The notes beneath the pieces were generated by a model that was not told the origin of the DNA, ran no database searches, and saw only the letters and a program-made list of their open reading frames with translations. Shown here piece after piece: positions 8,223 to 17,340 of a DNA stretch of 64,000 nt. Numbering within the stretch: the stretch's first letter is position 1; each line of letters opens with the position of its first letter. This DNA comes from Bradyrhizobium sp. AZCC 1721 (GTDB lineage: Bacteria; Pseudomonadota; Alphaproteobacteria; Rhizobiales; Xanthobacteraceae): assembly GCF_036924715.1 (NCBI RefSeq), contig NZ_JAZHSB010000001.1:2657001-2721000 (forward strand). Direction: 5' to 3'. Made by a program: the position numbers and the translations under genes.

Positions 8223-8954
8223 CTAGCTAAAAAGTTCCTGCCCGTGCGCTTCGACGTAGGCGGCAAGGCCCAGCGTGTGGTCGCGCGCGCGCTTCTCGGC
8301 GAGTTCGGTGTCGCGTGCTTCCAGCGCTTCGATGATGCCAAGATGTTCGGGCAGCGAGGTCGCGGTGCGATCCTTGCGTCCGATAGTCAGTTGCCGGTAT
8401 CCGCGCACATGCAGCAGCAGATCGTTGGTCAAATCGACCAGCACCGGCGATTCCGAAAGCGAGATCAGCGCCTGATGGAACGCGATGTTGGCCTTGGAGT
8501 ATTCCTCGACATGATCCTGCGGCAGCCGGTCCTTGCCAAAATCCTTGAAGAAATCACGCAGCGCGGTGATGTCCTTCTTGCGCGCGGTGGTCGTGATCAG
8601 GCGCGCCGCCATGCTTTCGAGAGCGGCCCAGGCGCGGATCATGTCGACGATCTCGGTCTTGGTGCGGCGGACCACGACGATGCCGCGACGCGGCACGGTT
8701 TTGACGAAGCCATCCTGTTCCAGCATCGCGATGGCTTCGCGAATAGGGGTGCGGCTGACGCCGAGGCGTTCGGACAGCGCGCGCTCGTCGAGCATCACTT
8801 GCTCGGGCGTCGCATAGATATCCATCTTGAGAATAGCTTCCTTCAAGGCCTCATAGGCCTTGTTCTTGAAGCTCGTCTCAGGCGCAATCCGAACGATTGC
8901 GATATCTGCCTCAGCCATGACAGGCGGCGCCTTGGTTTGTTTACGTGCGGGCAC
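8223..8954 (-). CDS. GntR-family (FCD subfamily) transcriptional regulator, likely of oxalate genes
   Basis: A 243-residue regulator. The winged helix-turn-helix spans about residues 30-100, with the signature LDERALSERLGVSRTPIREA and FVKTVPRRGIVVVRR. The C-terminal all-helical FCD effector domain covers about residues 110-230, with conserved FHQALISLS and HLGIIEALEARD. FCD regulators bind small acids and act on palindromes in their own promoters. Two matching palindromes (9015-9031 and 9096-9112) lie directly upstream, and three more lie near oxlT, tctC and the 45-residue gene. It is 57 bp upstream of oxc and co-directional with it. The ligand is probably oxalate, oxalyl-CoA or a related acid, which is an inference from context. 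Confidence 0.9.
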   Translation of the reverse strand: MPARKQTKAPPVMAEADIAIVRIAPETSFKNKAYEALKEAILKMDIYATPEQVMLDERALSERLGVSRTPIREAIAMLEQDGFVKTVPRRGIVVVRRTKTEIVDMIRAWAALESMAARLITTTARKKDITALRDFFKDFGKDRLPQDHVEEYSKANIAFHQALISLSESPVLVDLTNDLLLHVRGYRQLTIGRKDRTATSLPEHLGIIEALEARDTELAEKRARDHTLGLAAYVEAHGQELFS

Positions 8955-9014
8955 GACTCGTCTCCTCCCTGTTTTGGAGACGTCTTCTTAGCAGAAGAAA
9001 CACCCGAAGATTTT

Positions 9015-9031
9015 TGGCATACCAAATACCA
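9015..9031. promoter_or_regulatory. Candidate oxalate-regulon operator (copy 4, near the GntR gene)
   Basis: TGGCATACCAAATACCA, an inverted repeat TGGCAT-N5-ATACCA, about 60 bp upstream of the GntR ATG at 8954. It would mediate autoregulation and control of oxc-frc if these are read from the same promoter. Confidence 0.65.
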
Positions 9032-9095
9032 GGATGTCAAGATGCCCGTGTTTTCGCTGTTTCCGCACGATAGTTTGTCTTGACAATCTAATCTC

Positions 9096-9112
9096 TGGCA
9101 TACCAAATGCCA
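9096..9112. promoter_or_regulatory. Candidate oxalate-regulon operator (copy 5, near the acyl-CoA synthetase gene)
   Basis: TGGCATACCAAATGCCA has perfect TGGCAT/ATGCCA arms. It lies 11 bp after a TTGACA box (9080-9085) and 26 bp before the synthetase ATG at 9138, so a bound protein would cover the -10 region and block transcription. Confidence 0.7.
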
Positions 9113-9137
9113 TAAAACTAGCCCCAGGAGGAAGCCA

Positions 9138-11303
9138 ATGTCAAATTCTGCAGATGCGGCCCGCAAGATCGCCGAGCCCAGCGCCCAAGAGGCTGTCCGC
9201 CGGGTGCTCGATACGGTGAAAGCCGAGAAGCGCACGAGCCTTACCGCGCCGGAAGGCAAGGTGGTGTGCGATGCCTATGGCATCCCGGTTCCTAAAGAGG
9301 GCGTGGCCAAATCTGCCGCTGATGCATCCAAGATCGCATCCAGCATGGGCTTCCCTGTGGTGATGAAAATCGTCTCGCCGGACATTCTCCACAAGACCGA
9401 AGCCGGCGGCGTCATGGTCGGGGTCAAGACCGCGGCTGATGCCGAGAAGGCCTATGACACCATTCTCGCCAATGCGAAGAAGTATAAGGCCGATGCCAAG
9501 ATCGAGGGCATCCAGGTCCAGCAGATGCTGGCCGGTGGAACCGAGGTCATCGTCGGCTCCATTACCGATGGTTCGTTCGGCAAGCTTGTCGCCTTCGGCC
9601 TCGGCGGCGTGCTGGTCGAGGTGCTGAAAGACATCACCTTCCGCCTCGCGCCCGCAGCCAAGGACGATGCGCTGTCGATGCTCGACGGCATCCAGGCCCA
9701 TGACATGCTGAAGGGCGTGCGCGGTGGCGATCCGGTCAGCCGCGATGCGCTGGCTGACGTCATCGTCAAGGTCTCGCAGCTCGTCAGCGATTTCCCCGAA
9801 ATCGTTGAACTCGATCTCAATCCGGTATTCGCCACCAAGAAGGACGCGATTGCCGCCGACGTGCGCATCGTCGTCGATTTCGACTACAAGCCGCGTCCGG
9901 CGCCGCGCCCGACCGAAGAAATCGTCACTGCGATGAACCGCATCATGCAGCCGAAGGGCGTTGCTGTGATCGGCGCCTCCGCCGAGGACGGCAAGATCGG
10001 CAACTCCGTGATGAAGAACCTGATCAACGGCGGCTACAAGGGCGAGATCTATCCGATCCACCCGAAGGCGGCCGATATCCTTGGTTACAAGGCCTACAAG
10101 AGCGTCAAGGATGTTCCGGGCGTAATTGACACCGCAGTGTTCGCGATCCCCGCAAAATTCGTTGCCGGCGCGCTGGCCGAATGCGGCGAGAAGAAAATTC
10201 CAGGTGCCGTGCTGATTCCGTCGGGCTTTGCCGAAGCCGGCGCGCCGGAATTGCAGGCCGAGATCGTCGAGGTCGGCAAGAAGTACAACATCCGCCTGAT
10301 GGGGCCGAACATCTATGGCTTCTATTATACGCCGGCCAATCTCTGCGCCACGTTCTGCACCGCCTACGACGTCAAGGGTTCGGCAGCGCTGTCGTCGCAG
10401 TCCGGTGGCATCGGCATGGCGATCATCGGTTTTTCGCGCTCGGCCAAGATGGGCGTCTCCGCGATCGTCGGTCTCGGTAACAAGTCCGATATCGACGAGG
10501 ACGATCTGCTCGCCTTCTTCGAACAGGATCCGAACACCGCGATCATCGCGCAGCACTGCGAAGACCTGAAGGACGGCCGCGCCTTTGCGGAGGCTGCCAA
10601 GCGCGTCGCCAAGAAGAAGCCGGTGGTGGTGCTGAAGGCGGGCCGCACCTCGGCCGGTGCGAAGGCGGCATCCTCCCATACCGGCGCGCTTGCCGGCAAC
10701 GACAAGATCTACGAGGACGTGTTCGCGCAGTCGGGCGTGATCCGCGCCCGCAGCTTGCGGCAATTGCTCGAATTCGCGCGCGGCGTGCCGGTGCTGCCGA
10801 CGCCGAAGGGCGAGAACATTCTGATCATCACCGGTGCGGGCGGCTCGGGCGTGCTGCTGTCGGACTCGGTGGTCGATAACGGCCTGTCGCTGATGACGAT
10901 GCCGCCGGACCTCGATGCCGCGTTCAGAAAGTTCATCCCGCCGTTCGGCGCGGCCGGAAATCCTGTGGATATCACCGGCGGCGAGCCGCCGATCACCTAT
11001 GTCAACACGGTGAAGCTCGGCCTGTCGGATGAGCGCATCCACGCGCTGATCCTCGGCTACTGGCACACCATCGTGACGCCGCCGATGGTGTTCGCCCGCA
11101 ACATGGTCGAGGTGAAGAAGGAGATGGAGGCCAAGGGCTTTGTGAAGCCGATCGTCGCCTCGCTCGCCGGCGACGTCGAGGTCGAGGAAGCCGCCGAATA
11201 CCTCTACCAGAACGGCATCCCCGCCTATGCCTATTCGACCGAACTGCCGGTCGAGGTGTTAGGGGCCAAGTACAAGTGGGCGCGCGGCGCGGGCCTGCTC
11301 TGA
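9138..11303 (+). CDS. NDP-forming acyl-CoA synthetase (acetate-CoA ligase family, fused subunits)
   Basis: A 721-residue protein with an N-terminal ATP-grasp domain (about residues 25-250; GFPVVMKIVSPDILHKTEAGG), then a CoA-binding Rossmann domain (about 275-375; GVAVIGASAEDGKIGN) and a succinyl-CoA-ligase-like part (about 400-560; SQSGGIG). His514 in SSHTGALAG is the expected phosphohistidine. These enzymes form acyl-CoA from an acid, CoA and ATP with release of ADP and phosphate, or run in reverse. Start chosen at the ATG after GGAGGA. The gene is divergent from the GntR regulator, with an operator over its promoter, so it may prime the oxalate cycle by making formyl-CoA or oxalyl-CoA. The acid used cannot be read from the sequence. 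Confidence 0.85.
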   Translation: MSNSADAARKIAEPSAQEAVRRVLDTVKAEKRTSLTAPEGKVVCDAYGIPVPKEGVAKSAADASKIASSMGFPVVMKIVSPDILHKTEAGGVMVGVKTAADAEKAYDTILANAKKYKADAKIEGIQVQQMLAGGTEVIVGSITDGSFGKLVAFGLGGVLVEVLKDITFRLAPAAKDDALSMLDGIQAHDMLKGVRGGDPVSRDALADVIVKVSQLVSDFPEIVELDLNPVFATKKDAIAADVRIVVDFDYKPRPAPRPTEEIVTAMNRIMQPKGVAVIGASAEDGKIGNSVMKNLINGGYKGEIYPIHPKAADILGYKAYKSVKDVPGVIDTAVFAIPAKFVAGALAECGEKKIPGAVLIPSGFAEAGAPELQAEIVEVGKKYNIRLMGPNIYGFYYTPANLCATFCTAYDVKGSAALSSQSGGIGMAIIGFSRSAKMGVSAIVGLGNKSDIDEDDLLAFFEQDPNTAIIAQHCEDLKDGRAFAEAAKRVAKKKPVVVLKAGRTSAGAKAASSHTGALAGNDKIYEDVFAQSGVIRARSLRQLLEFARGVPVLPTPKGENILIITGAGGSGVLLSDSVVDNGLSLMTMPPDLDAAFRKFIPPFGAAGNPVDITGGEPPITYVNTVKLGLSDERIHALILGYWHTIVTPPMVFARNMVEVKKEMEAKGFVKPIVASLAGDVEVEEAAEYLYQNGIPAYAYSTELPVEVLGAKYKWARGAGLL

Positions 11304-11304
11304 G

Positions 11305-11319
11305 CTTATCAACGATAAG
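11305..11319. promoter_or_regulatory. 15-bp palindrome upstream of the IclR gene
   Basis: CTTATCAACGATAAG has 6-bp arms and a 3-base centre. It lies just before the terminator of the synthetase gene and 100 bp upstream of the IclR start. It could be an operator or simply part of the 3' end structure. Confidence 0.25.
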
Positions 11320-11320
11320 T

Positions 11321-11353
11321 GCCGCTTCGGAAGCTCTCCGAAGCGGCATTTTT
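11321..11353 (+). terminator. Terminator after the acyl-CoA synthetase gene
   Basis: A perfect 11-bp stem (GCCGCTTCGGA with TCCGAAGCGGC), 5-base loop, then ATTTTTG, starting 18 bp after the stop codon. Confidence 0.9.
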
Positions 11354-11418
11354 GTCCAACGAATAACAACAAGCGGACATTCGCCGTTCGACGCGCTGGC
11401 ACTCTGACTGATTGATGG

Positions 11419-12279
11419 ATGCAGGTCGCGATGAGAAAAGACGTGGTCCGGCGCAAGGCGATCGAGCCGAAATCCGGTGCAGACCAGGACGAGAACGCCC
11501 GCGACGGCGGCGTGCAGTCCGTCGATCGTGCGCTCTCGATCATCGAGACGCTGGCTGAAGACGACGAAGGCTATCGCCTCAGCGATCTCGCCATCCGCAC
11601 GGGACTTTCGACCTCGACCGTGCATCGCCTGCTCGGGACGCTGGAAAGCCGCCGCTTCGTGCAGTTCGACCGCACCGAATCGAAATGGCATGTCGGTGCG
11701 CGCGCCTTCACGGTGGGAGCAACCTTCGCCCGCCGCCGCAACTTCACGGCGCAGGCGGTGCCTTACCTGCGCAAGCTACGCGACCTGACTCGGGAGACGG
11801 CGAATCTTGCTGTCGTCGACGACGAATTCATCATCGTGCTGACGCGCATGGAAAGCCGCGAAATCATGCGTTCGCTGACCAAGGTCGGCGGCCGCGTCGC
11901 CATGGTCGCCTCCGGCGTCGGCAAGGCGGTGCTGGCGACCTATTCCAACGAGGACGTCAGCGCGATCATCCGTCATCACGGCATGCCGCGGCTGACCGAA
12001 AAATCGATCGTGCGCCCGGGCGATCTGTTCAAGGAACTCGAGAAGATCCGCCGCCAAGGTTTTGCGATCGACGACGAGGAAGCCTGCATGGGCCTGCGCT
12101 GCATCGCCGCAGTCGTCTACAACGACTGCGCCGAGCCCTTGGCCGCGATTTCCGTCTCGGGCATGACCAGCCGCCTGACGGATGAGCGCCTGCCGATGTT
12201 GGGGCAGACGGTGAGGGAGGTGGCGGCGGAACTGACGGTGGCGCTTGGTGGGGCGATGCCGGAGACGAAGGCCGGCTGA
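11419..12279 (+). CDS. IclR-family transcriptional regulator
   Basis: A 286-residue regulator. The winged helix domain begins with VQSVDRALSIIETLA (about residue 32) and contains LSTSTVHRLLGTLESRRFVQ. The effector domain (about residues 105-275) includes RMESREIMRS, the GVGKAVLA motif and the typical late motif CMGLRCIAAVVYND. IclR proteins sense small organic acids and act as repressors or activators, usually of neighbouring catabolic genes. Candidate targets are the synthetase upstream or the reductase downstream. The first ATG (11419) or the ATG at 11431 are both possible starts, as residues 1-30 are outside the conserved domain. Confidence 0.88.
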   Translation: MQVAMRKDVVRRKAIEPKSGADQDENARDGGVQSVDRALSIIETLAEDDEGYRLSDLAIRTGLSTSTVHRLLGTLESRRFVQFDRTESKWHVGARAFTVGATFARRRNFTAQAVPYLRKLRDLTRETANLAVVDDEFIIVLTRMESREIMRSLTKVGGRVAMVASGVGKAVLATYSNEDVSAIIRHHGMPRLTEKSIVRPGDLFKELEKIRRQGFAIDDEEACMGLRCIAAVVYNDCAEPLAAISVSGMTSRLTDERLPMLGQTVREVAAELTVALGGAMPETKAG

Positions 12280-12420
12280 GCCGTGGCCGCGAGTGGCGCA
12301 GCCACAAGCAATCCATGATTGCCGCATGGCACGGCTCCGCTTTTGATACAGAGCCGCCACTTGGCCGAAATATCCGATCCGCTAGACTGTCCTCCAACGG
12401 AAACAAGATCAGGGGAAAGC

Positions 12421-13482
12421 ATGGCGCGCAGGATCGCGATCGTCGGAGCAGGCGCCGTCGGCGGGTATGCCGGCGCCCACATGGTGCAGGCGGGCGAGGA
12501 CGTCACTTTCATCGATCCCTGGCCTGAGCACGTCGAGCACATGCGAAAGCATGGGCTGCGCGTCACCCACGCGATGGATGTCGCGGAATTCTCGGTGCCC
12601 GTACGCGCGCTTCACGTCACGGATGCGCAGCGGCTCGCCAGGGAGAAGCCGGTCGACATCGCCTTCGTCTGCATGAAATCCTACGACACCGCGTGGGCCA
12701 CTATGTTGATCCAGCAATATCTGGCGCCGGACGGCTATGTCGTGTCGCTGCAGAACTGCATGAACGAGGAGACGATTGCCGGCATCGTCGGCTGGGGCAA
12801 GACGCTGGGCTGCATTGCCAGCAGCATCACGGTGAACCTGCCGGAGCCCGGCCATATCCACCGTGGCGCCGGCAAGGGCGGGGCGGCGCACACGGTGTTT
12901 CGCGCCGGCGAAGTGCACGGCCGGATCACGCCGCGGGCGGAAGAAGTTTGCCGCCTGGTCGGCTATTCCGACAGCGCCAAGGTGACGGAGAATCTATGGG
13001 GTGAGCGCTGGTCGAAACTGGTCGCCAACGTCATGGGCAACGGGCTCTCGGCCTGCACCGGCCTGCCGGGCGCCGAAATCCTGCAAAGCGAGCCGCTCCG
13101 TCGGTTCTCCACCCGGCTTGGCAGCGAAGCGATCCGCGTCGGGCAGGCGCATGGCTATCAACTGGAAGAGATATTGCATCTGACGCCCGAGATGATCGCG
13201 CGCGCCGGCGAGGGCGACGAGGAAGCCATGCGCGCCTGCGACGAGCAGCGCTTCAAGGACTCAAAGCGCACGTCTTCCCAGCAGCGCCCCTCGATGGGTC
13301 AGGACATGCAGAAGGGCCGCCGCACGGAGATCGAGTTCCTCAACGGTTTTGTCGTGCGAGAGGGCGAGAAACTCGGCATCGCCTGCACTGCAAACGCCGC
13401 GCTGACGGATATTGTCAAGCGCGTGGAGCGCGGCGAACTGAGCCCCGATCCGCGGCACATCACGGAATTGCGGATGAACTGA
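12421..13482 (+). CDS. Ketopantoate reductase-like NAD(P)-dependent oxidoreductase (PanE/ApbA family)
   Basis: A 353-residue protein. The N-terminal Rossmann motif is IAIVGAGAVGGYAGAHMV, followed by VDIAFVCMKSYDT and VVSLQNCMNEE, as in PanE. The C-terminal helical domain has ENLWGERWSKLVANV, which carries the family Lys, and the late RRTEIEFLNG motif. PanE reduces 2-dehydropantoate to pantoate with NADPH. This protein is about 50 residues longer than E. coli PanE, and such long paralogues in catabolic loci often act on other 2-oxo acids. The ATG at 12421 follows AGGGGAAAGC; an upstream in-frame ATG at 12319 is less likely. The gene starts 141 bp after the IclR gene on the same strand. Confidence 0.85.
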   Translation: MARRIAIVGAGAVGGYAGAHMVQAGEDVTFIDPWPEHVEHMRKHGLRVTHAMDVAEFSVPVRALHVTDAQRLAREKPVDIAFVCMKSYDTAWATMLIQQYLAPDGYVVSLQNCMNEETIAGIVGWGKTLGCIASSITVNLPEPGHIHRGAGKGGAAHTVFRAGEVHGRITPRAEEVCRLVGYSDSAKVTENLWGERWSKLVANVMGNGLSACTGLPGAEILQSEPLRRFSTRLGSEAIRVGQAHGYQLEEILHLTPEMIARAGEGDEEAMRACDEQRFKDSKRTSSQQRPSMGQDMQKGRRTEIEFLNGFVVREGEKLGIACTANAALTDIVKRVERGELSPDPRHITELRMN

Positions 13483-13496
13483 GCGGCCAGCGTCGT

Positions 13497-14915
13497 CTAG
13501 TTGACGGGCCCGCCGCGACCTAAATGTTCCATATCTGGCTCTATTCTCGTTATCCCGCTCATCCGGTTGAGCATGATCGTGATGAGCCACAGAACGATGC
13601 CCACCCCGATCAGGACACCGGCGACCCGGTACTGAACGGGGTCACGGCCGGTCCAGGGACTGGCGAGGAAAGCGCAAAACACAGCGCCAAGGATCGGCAG
13701 AATGGTCGGCGTGCGAAAGTGCTGATGACTTACAGAGTCGCGCCGAAGCACCAGCACCGCAACATTAACCACCGTGAAAACGCATAACAAAAGCAGCGCG
13801 GTGGTGCCTCCGAGTGCCGGCACCTCACCGACGAACGTGATCAGAGCAAACGCCAGCAAGGTCGTGAAGCCGATGGCGACATAAGGCGTCCGCCGCGTCT
13901 GGTGTACTCTCCCGAGAGCTGGCGGAAGCACATGCTCGCGGCTCATGCCATACACAAGGCGACTGGCCATGAGCATATTGATGAGAGCGGTATTGGCCAC
14001 GGCAAACATGGTGATGAATCCAAAGATCCAGATCGGAAAATTTGGCGCGCCCTGTTGGACGACCTTCAGAAGGGGTGTTTCGCCTTCGCCCAATTGCTCC
14101 GGCGCCACCAGGGTGATCGCCGAGACCGAGACAAGGACATAGATGAGACAGGTAATCACGAGGCCTGCAAGCAGCACCTTTGGAAAGTGACGGCTTGGAT
14201 CCTTGCATTCCTCGGCCATGTTGACCGAATCCTCGAAGCCCACCATGGCAAAAAAAGCGAGCGTGGTCGCGGCAATCACCGGCCAGAACATGCCGCCGTC
14301 AGCGGTCGAACGAAACTGCATGACACGCGAGACATCGCCCTGGCCCAACCCGATCGCCCAAAGGCCGATCACAATGATGATCAGCAGTCCCGTCAGCTCC
14401 ACGCAGGTGAGAACGACGTTAGCTTTCAGACTTTCGCCAACACCACGGAAATTGATCGCGGCAACGACAGCCATGAAAGCGAGACCGGTAATCGTGATGG
14501 CAAGGGTCGATAGGTTGAGGCCCATTGCGTTCGACATGTTCGCGGCGAAAGCCCGGGAAGCGGTCGATGCCGAGGTGATACCCGAGCACATCACCGCAAA
14601 TGCAACGATGAACGTGACGAAATGGATACCAAAAGCCTTGTGAGTGTAGAGCGCCGCGCCCGCAGCTTTTGGATATTTCGTGACCAGTTCGAGATAGCTG
14701 AACGCGGTCACGAGGGCGACCACAAACGCAACCACAAAAGGCAGCCACACGACACCGCCGACTTGCTTCGCCACCTGGCCTGTGAGCGCATAGATTCCGG
14801 TGCCGAGAATATCGCCGACGATGAACAGCAAGAGCAGCCAGGGGCCCATCACCCTACGAAGGCTCGGTTCGGCGGCGATCGATTGAGCACCGGCGTTCAT
14901 GGGGACATCGGTCAT
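13497..14915 (-). CDS. APC-superfamily amino acid/polyamine permease
   Basis: A 472-residue protein with about 12 membrane segments. The first segments carry GDILGTGIYALTGQVAKQVGG, the APC signature with the substrate-backbone-binding GTGI motif, and segment 6 contains FFAMVGFEDSVNMAEECKDP, also diagnostic. It would import an amino acid or related amine by proton symport. The opposite-strand neighbour ends 14 bp away, so the two genes are convergent and likely unrelated. Nothing in the sequence fixes the substrate. Confidence 0.88.
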   Translation of the reverse strand: MTDVPMNAGAQSIAAEPSLRRVMGPWLLLLFIVGDILGTGIYALTGQVAKQVGGVVWLPFVVAFVVALVTAFSYLELVTKYPKAAGAALYTHKAFGIHFVTFIVAFAVMCSGITSASTASRAFAANMSNAMGLNLSTLAITITGLAFMAVVAAINFRGVGESLKANVVLTCVELTGLLIIIVIGLWAIGLGQGDVSRVMQFRSTADGGMFWPVIAATTLAFFAMVGFEDSVNMAEECKDPSRHFPKVLLAGLVITCLIYVLVSVSAITLVAPEQLGEGETPLLKVVQQGAPNFPIWIFGFITMFAVANTALINMLMASRLVYGMSREHVLPPALGRVHQTRRTPYVAIGFTTLLAFALITFVGEVPALGGTTALLLLCVFTVVNVAVLVLRRDSVSHQHFRTPTILPILGAVFCAFLASPWTGRDPVQYRVAGVLIGVGIVLWLITIMLNRMSGITRIEPDMEHLGRGGPVN

Positions 14916-15082
14916 CGCACGTCCTTTTTATCGGTGGCGCCAGCGCAGTCTACTGGTAGTTGAAGGCCTTGTGCAATAATTCTGCCTGGGGTTTCGGCAG
15001 TGCGAATTGGCTGAAATCCGGAACCATTGCCAGCCGCAGGCATTCAACTGCTGGCTCGAAGCGGATCTCAGGAGGGCTTGAT

Positions 15083-15334
15083 ATGCGATTGATCACATCA
15101 ACTGCGATACTGGTCCTGTCGGCGCTTCCTGCGCTCGCCGATCGCGCGGTCACTGAAGACGAGCGCGCAAAGCTTGTCGCTGCGGTTCAGGTCGAGGGAT
15201 GTTCAGGCGGCAAGCTCGAGATGGATGAAGACGACCAGCAGTTTGAGGTCGATGACGCCGTCTGCGCGGACGGCAAGAAGTATGACCTCAAGTTCGATAT
15301 GCAGATGAAGTTGAAGCGGAAGAATCTGGACTGA
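15083..15334 (+). CDS. Small secreted protein, PepSY-like
   Basis: An 83-residue protein with a signal peptide (MRLITSTAILVLSALPALA, cleavage near residue 19). The remaining 64 residues are acidic, with two cysteines (CSGGKLEMDEDD and VCADGKK). The pattern of an EGCSGGKLEMDE strand followed by a K-rich last strand resembles short PepSY-domain proteins of rhizobia. Start chosen because GGAGGG lies 6 bp upstream and the signal peptide begins there; an upstream in-frame ATG at 14960 lacks both. It is a periplasmic protein of unknown role; the PepSY assignment is tentative. Confidence 0.7.
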   Translation: MRLITSTAILVLSALPALADRAVTEDERAKLVAAVQVEGCSGGKLEMDEDDQQFEVDDAVCADGKKYDLKFDMQMKLKRKNLD

Positions 15335-15461
15335 GTTCGGGCGCAAATCCTCCTCGCAACGGCGTCCTCACAGGCTTTCCACCACGTTCGTGAACCAAGC
15401 GCCTGATTTGTCGCGTATTTTCTACTCCCTTCCACTCCGCGGGAAATAAAATCACCCGCGT

Positions 15462-15476
15462 TGAGATTGCGTCTCA
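15462..15476. promoter_or_regulatory. Inverted repeat upstream of gcl
   Basis: TGAGATTGCGTCTCA (5-bp arms, 5-base centre), 50 bp upstream of the gcl ATG. The position fits an operator for a glyoxylate-pathway regulator, but the arms are short, so chance is possible. Confidence 0.3.
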
Positions 15477-15525
15477 CGGCCACGAAGATCGCCGCCAGAG
15501 CCAACACTGGTGAGCGAGGCGCGAC

Positions 15526-17325
15526 ATGGCGAAGATGCGGGCGATCGATGCGGCTGTGCGGATCCTGGAGAAGGAAGGCGTGACCATCGCCTTCGGTGTT
15601 CCCGGTGCGGCGATCAACCCGCTTTACTCCGCGCTGAAGAAGCGCGGCTCGATCGGGCATATCCTGGCGCGCCATGTCGAGGGCGCTTCGCACATGGCCG
15701 AGGGCTATACCCGCGCCAAATCAGGCAATATTGGTGTCTGCATCGGTACCTCGGGTCCGGCCGGCACCGACATGATCACCGGGCTTTATTCGGCGATCGC
15801 GGATTCGATCCCGATTTTGTGCATCACCGGGCAGGCGCCGCGGGCGCGGCTCTACAAGGAAGACTTTCAGGCGATCGATATCGAAGCAATTGCCAAGCCG
15901 GTGACGAAATGGGCGGTCACCGTGCGCGAGCCGGCGCTGGTGCCGCGGGTGTTCAGCCAGGCGTTTCACATCATGCGTTCCGGGCGTCCGGGGCCGGTGC
16001 TGATCGACCTGCCGCTCGATGTGCAGCTTGCGGAAATCGAATTCGACGACGAGACCTATGAGCCGCTGCCGGTCTACAAGCCCGCGGCGACCCGCAAGCA
16101 GATCGAGAAAGCGCTCGACATGCTCAATGCGGCGGAGCGGCCGCTGATCGTGGCGGGCGGCGGCGTCATCAATGCCGACGCGTCCGAGCTGCTGGTGCAG
16201 TTCGCCGAGATGGTCAACGTTCCCGTGGTTCCGACCTTGATGGGGTGGGGCGCTATTCCCGACGATCACGTGCTGATGGCGGGCATGGTCGGCTTGCAGA
16301 CCAGCCACCGCTACGGCAACGCGACCATGCTGCAATCCGACTTCGTGCTCGGCATCGGCAACCGCTGGGCCAACCGGCACACCGGCTCGATCGAGACCTA
16401 CACCAAGGGTCGCAAATTTGTGCATGTCGATATCGAGCCGACGCAGATCGGACGCGTGTTCAATCCCGATTTCGGCATCGTCTCCGACGCCAAGGCGGCG
16501 CTGGAATTGTTCGTCACGGTCGCCAGGGAGTGGCGCAAGGCCGGCAAGCTGAGGGAGCGGCAGGCATGGCCGGCGGCGTGCCAGGACCGCAAGCGCACGA
16601 TGCTGCGCAAGAGCCATTTCGACGACATGCCGATCAAGCCGCAGCGCGTCTATGAGGAGATGAGCAGGGCGTTCGGGCGCGACACCTGCTACGTCAGCGT
16701 GATCGGATTGTCGCAGATCGCCGGCGCGCAATTCCTCGGCGTCTACGGTCCGCGCAACTGGATCAATGCGGGGCAGGCCGGCCCGCTCGGCTGGACATTG
16801 CCGGCGGCACTTGGCGTGCGCGCGGCCGATCCGTCGCGCCAGATCGTTGCGCTGTCAGGCGATTACGATTTCCAGTTCCTGATCGAGGAGCTCGCGGTCG
16901 GAGCGCAGTTCAAGCTGCCCTACATCCACGTCGTCGTGAACAACTCCTATCTCGGACTGATCCGCCAGGCGCAGCGCGGTTTTGACATGGACTACCACGT
17001 CCAGCTTTCCTTCGAGAACATCAACGCACCCGAGATCGGGGTCTATGGCGTGGACCATGTCGCGGTCGCGGAGGGGCTCGGCTGCAAGGCGATCCGCGTC
17101 ACCGATCCGAACCATGCGCAGGCGGCGTTCGCGACCGCGCGCGAATGGATGGCAGAATTCAAGGTGCCTGTCGTGGTCGAATTCATTCTCGAGCGCGTCA
17201 CCAACATCTCGATGGGCACCGAGATCGACAACATCATTGAGTTCGAGGAGGTGCTCGATCTGCCGCTGGACGACACCCCGGCCAAAGCGAGCGCGCCGCA
17301 ATCCGGCAAGCTGCTGCCGGCATAA
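15526..17325 (+). CDS. gcl: Glyoxylate carboligase (tartronate-semialdehyde synthase)
   Basis: A 599-residue ThDP enzyme that joins two glyoxylates into tartronate semialdehyde with loss of CO2. It follows E. coli Gcl almost residue for residue: [17 protein letters not shown] near 25, [18 protein letters not shown] near 48, [11 protein letters not shown] and [14 protein letters not shown]. Val51, which replaces the usual ThDP-activating Glu in Gcl, is present. The ThDP motif GDYDFQFL...NNSYL is in the last third. The first gene of gcl-hyi-glxR. The glyoxylate could come from purines, glycolate or reduction of oxalyl-CoA, which would tie it to the oxalate locus. Confidence 0.97.
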   Translation: MAKMRAIDAAVRILEKEGVTIAFGVPGAAINPLYSALKKRGSIGHILARHVEGASHMAEGYTRAKSGNIGVCIGTSGPAGTDMITGLYSAIADSIPILCITGQAPRARLYKEDFQAIDIEAIAKPVTKWAVTVREPALVPRVFSQAFHIMRSGRPGPVLIDLPLDVQLAEIEFDDETYEPLPVYKPAATRKQIEKALDMLNAAERPLIVAGGGVINADASELLVQFAEMVNVPVVPTLMGWGAIPDDHVLMAGMVGLQTSHRYGNATMLQSDFVLGIGNRWANRHTGSIETYTKGRKFVHVDIEPTQIGRVFNPDFGIVSDAKAALELFVTVAREWRKAGKLRERQAWPAACQDRKRTMLRKSHFDDMPIKPQRVYEEMSRAFGRDTCYVSVIGLSQIAGAQFLGVYGPRNWINAGQAGPLGWTLPAALGVRAADPSRQIVALSGDYDFQFLIEELAVGAQFKLPYIHVVVNNSYLGLIRQAQRGFDMDYHVQLSFENINAPEIGVYGVDHVAVAEGLGCKAIRVTDPNHAQAAFATAREWMAEFKVPVVVEFILERVTNISMGTEIDNIIEFEEVLDLPLDDTPAKASAPQSGKLLPA

Positions 17326-17340
17326 GGGGAGAATCTGATC

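Noticed and set aside
9141..11066. 641-codon open frame antisense to the acyl-CoA synthetase gene
   Set aside because: It mirrors the codon pattern of the synthetase gene, is rich in His, Arg and Asp in a non-protein-like way and has no motif. GC-rich coding DNA often leaves an open antisense frame.
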